Of a stretch of 64,000 nt of DNA, positions 9,540 through 17,227 are shown in pieces. Below the pieces are notes generated by a model. The model was given only the letters and a program-made list of their open reading frames with translations, was not told where the DNA came from and searched no databases. The stretch lies in NCBI RefSeq assembly GCF_013393945.1, contig NZ_CP040297.1, positions 5,302,001-5,366,000 on the forward strand, given 5' to 3'. The stretch is from Nostoc sp. TCL26-01 (GTDB lineage Bacteria; Cyanobacteriota; Cyanobacteriia; Cyanobacteriales; Nostocaceae). The first letter of the stretch is position 1; every line of letters starts with the position of its first letter. The position numbers and the translations under genes were made by a program.

Positions 9540-10305
9540 GTTCCAATTTTTCTCTTTTCAATGAGCGTTGTTGAGAAGATTTACTCCATATGTTTTGATG
9601 TTCTTGCCAAGCTAGAGGCATTTCATCCCATATTTGACCATTTAGTAATCTACCTCCAGCTTTAGAAGTTCTACCCCCAATCTGCTTGAAGAAAAATGCT
9701 ACTCCTGCTTTCTGACATTGGTCATGAATATCCTCCACCCATTCAATCTTCATTTGACGATGTTTTTGTCCAGACTCGCCACCAACAATGACCAAATCAA
9801 TATTTCTTAAGTCAAGATTCAATGAACCTAACAGTGGTTCACATGAAAGAAAACGCACATTTGCAGAAACTTGGCGAAGAAAATCAATACGATGGATATA
9901 GTTCTGATTCTCAACTGATACACCCAACCAAATATTTTGATAAAATTCTAAATGAGATGCTAGTTCAACGAATCTTTCAGGTCTTTTCGTTAATATTTGA
10001 TATATGTGCCAAGGTGTATCATGAATCACCTTGAATACATCCTGAATAAAATCAAGAGGTACTTCTTCGTGAAAAAGATCACTCATTGAGTTAACAAATA
10101 TTCTACTTGGAGTACGCCACCTTAAGGGTTCTGTTAACCTTTCTGGGTGTAAAGTTAAATCAAAACCATTCTTGAAATTATTAGGAAAACGTTTTGTAAG
10201 GGCTTCCGCATAACAATGTAAGCAACCTGGACTAACTTTATTACAACCCGTAGTTGGATTCCACGTTTTATCCGTCCACTCAATACCTGTATGAGTACTA
10301 GACAT
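9529..10305 (-). CDS. Gp37/Gp68-family (DUF5131) three-Cys-motif protein
   Basis: A 258-residue protein of the phage Gp37/Gp68 family. It starts with TGIEWTDKTWNPTTGC and carries the cysteine cluster CNKVSPGCLHCYAE (C-x6-C-x2-C), reminiscent of radical-SAM iron-sulfur binding though not the CxxxCxxC spacing. Further family marks are RIFVNSMSDLFHEEVP, ILTKRPER, FLSCEPLLG and IVGGESG. The pair with the TcmP-like gene is seen in many bacteria, phages and mobile regions. Function is unknown; a radical reaction on a nucleic acid or nucleotide is only a guess. Confidence 0.85.
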   Translation of the reverse strand: MSSTHTGIEWTDKTWNPTTGCNKVSPGCLHCYAEALTKRFPNNFKNGFDLTLHPERLTEPLRWRTPSRIFVNSMSDLFHEEVPLDFIQDVFKVIHDTPWHIYQILTKRPERFVELASHLEFYQNIWLGVSVENQNYIHRIDFLRQVSANVRFLSCEPLLGSLNLDLRNIDLVIVGGESGQKHRQMKIEWVEDIHDQCQKAGVAFFFKQIGGRTSKAGGRLLNGQIWDEMPLAWQEHQNIWSKSSQQRSLKREKLELMA

Positions 10306-10378
10306 AATTATTCCACCTTATAAATTTATTATTTTGTTAAGTTATACTGTTTGAATTAACATAATTCATATGTACTAT

Positions 10379-10390
10379 CATGATATCATG
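10379..10390. promoter_or_regulatory. Perfect 12-bp palindrome between divergent genes
   Basis: CATGATATCATG lies in the 115-bp gap between the Gp37/Gp68 gene and the DUF4926-like gene, in an AT-rich stretch suited to promoters. It could be an operator, but a single palindrome of this length may arise by chance. Confidence 0.25.
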
Positions 10391-10420
10391 AGTAGTTGAT
10401 AAATAAGTCGCTTATAAAAA

Positions 10421-10690
10421 ATGAGTACAAATACACCAAAGTTGCTTGATATAGTAGCACTCACAATTGATCTACCTGAATATAATCTGTTGCGTGGTCA
10501 AGTTGGTACAGTTGTAGAATTATTGGCTAACGGTGCTGCATTTGAAGTAGAGTTTAGCGATGCCTGCGGCGGGCTATGCCTACGCAATGGACAAACCTAT
10601 GAATCTGTTGGTTTAAGTTCAGAGCAAGTTATGGTTTTACACTTTGAGCCAGTATCTCCTAATTCAGTACCGGCAATGGTTACAGCATAA
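10421..10690 (+). CDS. DUF4926-like small protein with in-frame repeat insert
   Basis: An 89-residue protein with the pattern of the DUF4926 family: LLDIVALTIDLPEYNLLRGQVGTVVE, then FEVEFSD, and at the end VGLSSEQVMVLHFEP. Family members are small beta-rich proteins often found near toxin-antitoxin loci; the function is unknown. Between EVEFSD and GQTYESVGL the segment ACGGLCLRN is encoded by a dispersed repeat (10557-10585) and has no counterpart in my memory of the family. The insert keeps the frame, so the protein may still fold. Confidence 0.65.
   Translation: MSTNTPKLLDIVALTIDLPEYNLLRGQVGTVVELLANGAAFEVEFSDACGGLCLRNGQTYESVGLSSEQVMVLHFEPVSPNSVPAMVTA
10557..10585 (+). repeat. 29-bp GC-rich dispersed repeat inside a gene
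   Basis: The block GCGATGCCTGCGGCGGGCTA followed by TGCCTACGC is a well-known type of interspersed repeat in Nostoc-group genomes. Here it is inside the DUF4926-like gene without breaking the frame. Confidence 0.65.
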
Positions 10691-10747
10691 ATTAGGTATA
10701 GGCTTGTTTCAGACATGAAACCTAACAATTACACTCAACTTATAGTA

Positions 10748-10780
10748 GTAGGTTCGGTTGAGCAATACTGAAACCCAACA
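10748..10780 (+). repeat. GTAGGTTGGGTTGAG dispersed repeat, copy 1
   Basis: A 33-bp block GTAGGTTCGGTTGAG...GAAACCCAACA. Two further copies flank 11845-12027 in opposite orientation, and a related one lies at 58679-58710. Confidence 0.6.
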
Positions 10781-10801
10781 TCCTCGACTCAGAAAAAATT
10801 T

Positions 10802-11767
10802 CTATTCCACAGGATGTGCCGCCAACCAGGTAAGTAAGTCGTCTAGTCCTGTAAAATCTAATAAAGCTTCACCCAGCGTTTCTAGTTGATGGAGAGACAG
10901 AGCGTAAATGCGATCGCTCACAGATTGCGGTAACTCTCCCACCCGTTTTTGTAGTAGCCGTAGTACAAGCTCTATTGCTTGTTTTTGCCTGCCTTCTTGT
11001 TCTCCGCGTTCGTAGCCAATGCGCTCACCAGTTGTTACGTAGCTCATACTTTGCTCCTGCTCGAATTGCTTAAACTCTTGCCAAAATTCTGCTTCTAATA
11101 CCTTTGGTAAAATCATAACCCAATCAATGAATCGATATAGGTTACGGATATCTTTTTCTTGCCATCCTTGTTCATACAATCGGCGGATTAAACTAAATTT
11201 CCAAGTTTTCCGTTCTCCTAGCTTTTTCGTCGTCTCCTGTGTTTTCAAATGTGCCATTACCACTGTGGCAAAAGGGTTATCACTGGCTTCTAATTCTGCC
11301 CAACGATTTTGGTAATCTAGCAGTTTGACGGTGCCAAATTCAAAGTTTAATCTGGTGTCGGGATAATCATAACTATATTGGTGTGGTCACCATTTCGTGT
11401 CGGTGTCGCACAAAATAGCTAAACTGATGGCAGGTTGAGAAAATTTGTCAAAAATTCGCAGGTTATAAGAAAACATCCTTTCTGAAAAAGCATCTTCTGG
11501 TTTTGCTTGGATTTCGACATGGATTAATAGCCAAATTTCTTGTCCTTCAAGTTGCCATACTTTCACTAATTTATCTGCATATCTTCTTCCCTGTTCAGCG
11601 TCACGAGCTATTTGTTGAAATTCTTTATCGAGGAATTCGTGGGGACGTTCCCAGTCAATTAGTGCTGCTGTTTTTGGGAAGAAAAATTGCATTGCTTGGG
11701 GAAAATACGCTTCTAATATTTCCTTCCACGGTGAATCATTATCGGCTCTTGCTAGTTCCTCGGTCAT
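10802..11767 (-). pseudogene. Rpn/DUF4351-type PD-(D/E)xK nuclease gene broken by a nonsense codon
   Basis: Read as one frame, this is a ~321-residue protein of the Rpn / putative-transposase nuclease group common in cyanobacteria. The N-terminal part has SPWKEILEAYFPQAMQFFFP and LLIHVEIQAKPEDAF (the nuclease E-x-Q type motif). The C-terminal part ends with the DUF4351 stretch LVLRLLQKRVGELP...LLDFTGLDDL. A single TGA at 11387-11389 interrupts it after DTKW; the codons on both sides are in the same frame and continue the family pattern (PHQYSYDYPDTRLNFEFGTV), so one point change, for example CGA to TGA, explains the loss. Two shorter products are possible (126 residues, and 153 from ATG 11263). 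Confidence 0.8.
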
Positions 11768-11844
11768 GAGTTAATTTATAGATGATGCCCAGTTATGATG
11801 ATAAAATAAATTGCGATTATTATCGCTCATTGAACAATAGAATA

Positions 11845-11877
11845 GTAGGTTGGGTTGAGCTAAAGCGAAACCCAACA
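11845..11877 (+). repeat. GTAGGTTGGGTTGAG dispersed repeat, copy 2
   Basis: A 33-bp copy facing an inverted copy at 11995-12027, so the RNA of this gap could fold into a long hairpin. Confidence 0.6.
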
Positions 11878-11994
11878 TTTTCAAAGTTTAATATTAGTTG
11901 ATCGTCAAAATCAAGCATAGACTAATAGGGTTCAGTTAAGAACAAAAGTAGGTTAGGTTGATGTAGGGAAGACCAATAAATATTTGGTGGGTTG

Positions 11995-12027
11995 TGTTGG
12001 GTTTCGCAAAGCCTCAACCCAACCTAC
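11995..12027 (-). repeat. GTAGGTTGGGTTGAG dispersed repeat, copy 3 (inverted)
   Basis: The reverse complement (GTAGGTTGGGTTGAGGC...) matches copy 2 with only a few mismatches. The rest of the 11768-12198 gap holds no gene that I can see. Confidence 0.6.
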
Positions 12028-12198
12028 TTGGCTAGTTCTTTGCTGATATCGCTTGCTAAAACCGCTAGTATCGTGTATTGTATAAGTTTTATCTGAAAAG
12101 CAAAAAAAATTTTCGTGCAAAGCGCGAGGGAATAAGAAGAGAAAAGAAAAAAGGGCAGAGTGCTAGAGGGCAAAAGTGTAAAGGGCTAGGATGAGTCC

Positions 12199-13038
12199 TC
12201 ACCCGGAAACTAGAACGACGCGAAAACCGATACCGCTGCGGCGGGCGACGGGTGTAACCCTGCCACGGACTGCACTGCGACAGACCCCTGAGATGACTCT
12301 CCAAGAACCACCGCGCAGCAGTCTGTATTTTATATTAACACCCAGCCATGAACTACCGTCTACTGGGGCTTGATTATAATTTTCGTGCCACTCATCCTGA
12401 CACCATCCCCATATATTACCACACATATCAAATAAACCAAAGGGATTAGCAGGAAATTTTCCTACATCTGTTGTTTGCTCTCGATATTCACCCTTTACAC
12501 CAGAACCATAAGTGTAATTGCCATTATAATTTGCCAAATCTGTCGTAATTGTGTCGCCAACATAAAATGGTGTAGTCGTTCCTGCACGACAAGCATATTC
12601 CCATTGCGCCTCGCTGGGTAAGCGATAGATTCTCCCAGTTTTTTTCGATAATCTAGCGCAAAACTCAACCGCATCATCCCAAGAAACGTTTTCCACAGGA
12701 CGATTAGCACCTTTAAAATATGATGGGTCAGTATCTAAAAGAATATTTACCTTAGCAAGTGAAGCAACAGCTTGCCATTGAGCTTGCGTGACAGGAAATT
12801 TCCCCATGAAAAAGGGTTGGAGAGTAACTGTGTGTTGTGGACTTTCATCACTTGTGTGTCCTGGCTCATTTTCTGGCGAACCCATGAAAAATTTACCGCC
12901 AGGAATTGCTACCATATCCAGCACGACACCATTAACCAAACTTTCTCGGAAATACTCAGCGCGTCTGCGACTACGGTTAATTACTAGCTTTTTTTCCCCA
13001 ATACCTAAAAATCCTGAGCTTTTTAACGTGATGGTGGC
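12199..13038 (-). pseudogene. FGE-sulfatase (SUMF1) domain gene, 5' end removed by an insertion sequence
   Basis: About 280 residues of a formylglycine-generating-enzyme-like domain are intact: VAIPGGKFFMGSPENE, FFMGKFPVTQAQWQA, RPVENVSWDDAVEFC, YRLPSEAQWEYACRAG, GLFDMCGNIWGWC, LLRGGSW and the terminal SGIGFRVV. In cyanobacteria such domains often form the C-terminus of kinases or stand alone. The reading frame runs into the ISAs1-like element at 13038 (ATITLKSSGFLG is the last native stretch), and no continuation is found beyond the other IS end, so the true 5' end is lost. Expression from within the element is possible but would add foreign residues. Confidence 0.8.
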
Positions 13039-14211
13039 CAGGGTGGTTTCATACAAAGAAAGAAAAATAATAATGATTTGTAGAGGGTGGAAAAAAATGG
13101 AGAGATAAACAGTATGAATCTTGTCGAACAATTGCAGGAAGTACCAGACTATCGGCACATCCGGGGACGAAGACATGAATTATGGTTAGTATTATTGCTG
13201 ATATTGCTCTTAGCAATGACTGGGTATTGGGGCTAGCGACCATTGGAGGACTTTACCAAAGTACACAGGCAAAGCTTAATCGAAATGTTAAACCTAGATG
13301 AGACAATCAAGTTGCCATCCTATTCAACGTTCCGAAGAGTACTCAAAACAATAGATTTTCAGGCATTCACCGACTTATTTAATGATTGGGCATCAGTTTT
13401 TGTGCCACCGATACCAGGAGAAAGATTGGCAATTGACGGCAAAGGCATTCGCTGCACAGTGACAGATTACAGTCAGTCCTACCAAAATTTCATCAATACA
13501 GTATCAGTTTATAGTCATAGTCGAGGTATCGTACTGAGGATGCAACCAATGTCAAACAAAAAAATTAGTGAAATGGCAATAGTACAACAATTAATTAGTG
13601 AGTTTTCTGGGCAAAAAGTCGTTTTTACCCTTGATGCTTTACACTGCCAAAAAAAACTGTATCGCTGATCATCAATAGTGGCAATGATTACCTGATTGGA
13701 TTAAAAGAAAATCAACCAACGCTGTACAAAATGGCTCAAACTCAGTCACAGACACAGCTACCTTTGAGCAGTGCGACAATCGAAGATAATACTCACCATC
13801 GCCAAGTTGTGCGTTGCTCTCAGGTATTTGCGGCTCCAGAAAGATTACAAAGTCAATGGGCTGGACTTAAAACCTTTGTCCAAGTTGAACGCTCTGGTAT
13901 CCGTGATGGTGAATCATTTCAAGAGCGTCAGTTCTATATTTGTAGTCAGCTCCTATCAGCTGAAGATGCTCTCACTGACACCCAGCAACATTGGGGAATT
14001 GAAAATCGGCTCCATTGGGTTCGTGATGTGACTTTTTGCGAGGATTTTCCACTACGACGAGGTGGCAATGCACCAGTTAATTGGGCAATCTTACATAATT
14101 TTTTCATCACTCTTGCCAGATTTCTCGGTTTTCGCACTATCCCTCAAGCTCAACGTGCTTTAGCCAATCAAATCCAAAAAGTTTTTTCTTTCTTTGTATG
14201 AAACCACCCTG
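13039..14211 (+). mobile_element. ISAs1-family insertion sequence, degenerate
   Basis: A 1173-bp element bounded by perfect 29-bp terminal inverted repeats that begin CAGGGTGG, as is typical for ISAs1 (left 13039-13067, right 14183-14211). It holds one transposase gene that is no longer intact. The flanking bases (ATGGTGGC left, CTCTCCGA right) are not a direct repeat, so the original target duplication has been lost by deletion or recombination. Confidence 0.85.
13114..14201 (+). pseudogene. ISAs1-family DDE transposase, broken twice
   Basis: The original ~362-residue transposase starts at ATG 13114 (MNLVEQLQEVPDYRHIRGRR). The DDE residues are visible in RLAIDGKGIR, VVFTLDALHCQKK and HWGIENRLHWVRDV. 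A TAG at 13234-13236 stops it after 40 codons. A second lesion is a -1 change in the A-run at 13648-13655: with one more A the frame continues as QKKTVSLIINSGNDYLIGLK. Two independent defects argue for a dead copy that could only move with help from an intact relative. Confidence 0.85.
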
Positions 14212-14290
14212 CTCTCCGACGCGGAGAGGGGAGTAGAGACGTAGCAGAAAATATCATGGTGCGTTACGCTGACGCGATAACTACAAAACT

Positions 14291-14326
14291 AACAATTGAC
14301 TATTGACTATTGACCATTGACTACTT
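14291..14326. repeat. TTGACTA heptamer tract
   Basis: Four or five heptamers of the TTGACTA/TTGACCA kind directly before the stop codon of the next minus-strand gene. Confidence 0.7.
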
Positions 14327-15358
14327 TTAATTTGTCTCTTGAATTTGCAAACGAACGGTGTGTTCGGTAGCATCACTGAGTTGGACTTCCATGACTTCAC
14401 CACCTAGAGGTTCGATGCAACTGAGGAGCGATCGCAAATTAGGAGTACTTGCACCAGTATCTACATATAGCCTATCAGCTAAATTACCGATGCGTTTCCA
14501 GGTCATATATAGTTTAGCGATCGCTTGTTCGATTTGGGATGCTTGGTTGACTAAGTCAGCCGCTACACTCAAACAACCGACTCTTTGGGCTTCTTCTAGT
14601 GCTGTTTCGATGTCTACATCTTCTTTAATCAGTGCTTGGACTTGGGCGGCAGATTTGAGATATTTGGCTAGTTGACGCGCTTCTGTGGTGACTTGCTTGA
14701 TGGTATCGACATCGGGATTAGCGGCGATTTCCTTTTGGATAAACTTTTGGTGCGATTCTGGCAGTTTCTCCATTTCCTTGACTAGCGGCGCAATGTAGCG
14801 GGGAGGGAGAGAGTTTTCGGCTGCTTTTACCTTGACTGTTTCTGGTAATAAATCCGAACTCATGGCTGTCCATTCGTCGGTGAGTTGACGGACTTCCCGC
14901 CTAGTGATGCGATCGCCTTTACTCGCTGACTCACTTACCATCTGCTGCACTTCTGGTACAGCTTTGGCAGTTTCCACAAACGCCCGTTTACTAAAATTAT
15001 TCACAGCACTGGGTTCCAGCTTGCCCTCTTCCAGGAGAGTATCAGCACTATTGGCTAACTGAATCCAAGCATAGGCTTGACTTTTGCTAATTTCTCGTTC
15101 CTTGAGCCAAGCGAGAAAACCTGTACCGCGTCCATCACCACCCTTTTTTTCCCTATCCCGGATAGCCCTTAAGATTCTACCCCGCCAGATTTCAGTTTGC
15201 AAATCAAAGCGATCGCATACCTGCCAAGCTACATCCAACTGTTGTTGGAAATCTGACTCTGGGATTTGTTCATCTTCGGGATCGGGCAGTTCAAAGGTAA
15301 GGTCCGCAGGCTGTTGCAAAGCCGCAGCAAGGTCGTTGATATGATCCGTTGATTGCAC
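14327..15358 (-). CDS. Conserved cyanobacterial protein, possible DNA-binding, unknown function
   Basis: A 343-residue acidic, mostly helical protein that I cannot assign. Residues ~45-105 (AWQVCDRFDLQTEIWRGRIL...FLAWLKEREISKSQAYAWIQLA) look like a helix-turn-helix of the DUF3102 type found in plasmid and phage proteins, which suggests DNA binding. Long helices follow (ALIKEDVDIETALEEAQRVG, VNQASQIEQAIAKLYMTWK). No signal peptide or membrane segment. It is monocistronic next to insertion-sequence debris, so it may itself belong to a mobile stretch. Confidence 0.65.
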   Translation of the reverse strand: MQSTDHINDLAAALQQPADLTFELPDPEDEQIPESDFQQQLDVAWQVCDRFDLQTEIWRGRILRAIRDREKKGGDGRGTGFLAWLKEREISKSQAYAWIQLANSADTLLEEGKLEPSAVNNFSKRAFVETAKAVPEVQQMVSESASKGDRITRREVRQLTDEWTAMSSDLLPETVKVKAAENSLPPRYIAPLVKEMEKLPESHQKFIQKEIAANPDVDTIKQVTTEARQLAKYLKSAAQVQALIKEDVDIETALEEAQRVGCLSVAADLVNQASQIEQAIAKLYMTWKRIGNLADRLYVDTGASTPNLRSLLSCIEPLGGEVMEVQLSDATEHTVRLQIQETN

Positions 15359-15550
15359 AGTTGGTAACTTATTAGTCTAGCGATCGGCTTATTATTACAT
15401 ACTCTGGGGACATTGGCTGTGTTGATATTCTGATGAAGCAGGTGGTCGAGATAAGGCAAGTTTCACCACCAAAGATGAAAAATACCTTTTCTCATACAGT
15501 TTTGGATGAGAGTTAATTTTCCCAGTATCAAGTTTAGTTGTAATCTTGAC

Positions 15551-15814
15551 ATGGATGAACAGAACGAAGTTAACCTGACATCGGGTGGTCTAAAAAAGCT
15601 CGGCAATCTCGCCAATCTGAAAGATAAAATTATTAGTGATGCCATTCGGGAGCGTGGAGGAGGTCAAGGTCAGGTTAATCAATTACGCAGTGATTATCAA
15701 AATCTGAGCATTGGTGAATTAGCAAATTTAGCAGCTACAGGAGACGAAGACGCAGAAACTGCCATAAAAATCCTTAAACAAGCTAGAAAAAAACGTGAAA
15801 AATATGGAAACTGA
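15551..15814 (+). CDS. Small unassigned protein, first gene of an overlapping pair
   Basis: An 87-residue hydrophilic protein starting MDEQNEVNLTSGGLKKLGNL. I chose the ATG at 15551 because the upstream in-frame residues are not coding-like. It carries a helical segment LSIGELANLAATGDEDAETAIKILKQARK, which recalls short repeat-type helices. Its end overlaps the next gene by 11 bp, so both are co-translated. No family recognised. Confidence 0.55.
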   Translation: MDEQNEVNLTSGGLKKLGNLANLKDKIISDAIRERGGGQGQVNQLRSDYQNLSIGELANLAATGDEDAETAIKILKQARKKREKYGN

Positions 15815-16277
15815 AGAATTTCCTATTGGAGAGTCACTGATAGCAGTATCAATTGTTGAAGATCAAGAGTTTAGTGGTGATGAACTGTGTATTGATCAAG
15901 TTGAACTATTTTTTCCAGATACAAAAATCACGCTGCTACCAATTGCTGATACTGATGAGATAGAGATATTACAACAAGCTGAAACTAATACTGATGCAGT
16001 AGATACTCCCTTATGGTGTCAGTCTTTAATTAGTAAAAAACTAATGATGGTATGGATTTGTGATAACAATCAAGGTTATCAAGATCAGGTGATTTTTGCC
16101 TTTGATTCTCTACATCCCAGTATTACATTTATCTCAGAAGGTTCAGTCTTAAAAGTATTTCGTTCTCAGCAAATATCTAAATATAGAAACAATAAATCTG
16201 TACAAGCATCAAAAAACTATGTAGCACAAGCAGCATTGAATGAATTAGAAGATGTAGCTTTTAAGACAAGCATCTGA
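15804..16277 (+). CDS. Unassigned protein, second gene of an overlapping pair
   Basis: A 157-residue acidic protein (METEEFPIGESLIAVSIV) with alternating strand-like segments (QVELFFPDTKITLLPI, LMMVWICDNNQGYQDQVIFAFDSL) and no membrane segment. It begins inside the preceding 87-residue gene; a GTG three codons earlier is an alternative start. The tight coupling suggests a two-component unit, but I recognise neither product. Confidence 0.55.
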   Translation: METEEFPIGESLIAVSIVEDQEFSGDELCIDQVELFFPDTKITLLPIADTDEIEILQQAETNTDAVDTPLWCQSLISKKLMMVWICDNNQGYQDQVIFAFDSLHPSITFISEGSVLKVFRSQQISKYRNNKSVQASKNYVAQAALNELEDVAFKTSI

Positions 16278-16508
16278 AATTACTTTGAGTCAATCAAAAA
16301 TGATTTGTACAGAGAATTTTACATTTCCACTGAACAGTTTATAGCGTTTCTTGCTTTAGAGAAGCACATTTTGTTGAGTCTAGGGACTTCCAACTAAAAA
16401 TATACAATCGCTTTGATGAGCAGGGACGGCAGAGGCGATCGCTTTCCCTTGAGCGCCTAGCCAAAATGCTAAAATCGCTGTATGACAAATGCTTTCATAG
16501 GAGGCAGC

Positions 16509-16763
16509 ATGGAAAAAATCGAACTGCAAATAGATGCCACAACCCTAGAAAAAGCATTGGCTTTAGCGAAGTCACGCCATTGTAACTTGTCAGAATTGTT
16601 TGCATATGCGATCAATCAGCTAGCCGTGATAGAACCATCAAAATACCCTTTACTAGGATTATTTGCTGATGATCCTGACTCAGTAGATGAGATGCTAGAA
16701 GAGGTAATGAAAGATCGGGCAGCACACCCATTAAATCAACGTTTTGAAAAAAGTACTACTTGA
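16509..16763 (+). CDS. VapB-like antitoxin
   Basis: An 84-residue protein (MEKIELQIDATTLEKALALA) with a ribbon-helix-helix-like start and an acidic tail (DDPDSVDEMLEEVMKDRAA). It partners the PIN-domain toxin whose gene overlaps its end by 20 bp. The start at 16509 is supported by AGGAGG five bases upstream; an ATG nine codons earlier lacks such a site. It should bind and inhibit the toxin and repress the operon. Confidence 0.75.
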   Translation: MEKIELQIDATTLEKALALAKSRHCNLSELFAYAINQLAVIEPSKYPLLGLFADDPDSVDEMLEEVMKDRAAHPLNQRFEKSTT

Positions 16764-17163
16764 CACAGATATTCTTTCGGAAAGTCTGAAGCGTAGAGAT
16801 CAGCGTGTTGTTGCTAATGCGATCGCTTATTTAGCTGTTCATGGTCGCTACACTATCAGCATGATAACAGTCTTAGAAATCGTCAAAGGTTGGCATAAAC
16901 TCCAACGGGAAGACAAAATTCAGCAGTTTTTTGCTCAAATAGCTGTTGCAGAAATATTAACTTTGCAGTTGAGTGATGCTGAGTTAGCGGGACGTATTTA
17001 TGCTGATTTAGAAAGAATTGGACAACCCATAGGGTTAGCTGACTCAATTATTGCTGCCATTGCCATTCAACAAAACTTATCTCTAGTCAGTGGTAACTTA
17101 GCACATTATCAACGAATTCAAACATTAGGTTACAGTCTCCAACTAGATAATTGGCGAACTTAA
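16744..17163 (+). CDS. vapC: VapC-like PIN-domain toxin
   Basis: A 139-residue PIN-domain ribonuclease. Acidic metal-binding residues are seen in LLDTDILSE, in TVLEIVKGW and in LADSIIAAIAI, with the closing SGNLAHYQRI typical of this branch. VapC toxins cut tRNA or rRNA when released from VapB. The start codon is TTG (16744) inside the antitoxin gene, which implies translational coupling. Confidence 0.85.
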   Translation: MKKVLLDTDILSESLKRRDQRVVANAIAYLAVHGRYTISMITVLEIVKGWHKLQREDKIQQFFAQIAVAEILTLQLSDAELAGRIYADLERIGQPIGLADSIIAAIAIQQNLSLVSGNLAHYQRIQTLGYSLQLDNWRT

Positions 17164-17227
17164 CCACTGTGGGCTAGCACAAGGCAAAATAAAGACAGTA
17201 AGAGCGATAGGAAACGCTATCCTGCCA

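Noticed and set aside
12788..13108. Plus-strand frames across the SUMF1 remnant and IS end
   Set aside because: They are antisense to a clear protein domain and run into the insertion sequence.
14327..15358. ParB-like partner for the ParA gene
   Set aside because: The helix-turn-helix resemblance is weak, the ParB Arg box was not found, and the genes are 10 kb apart.
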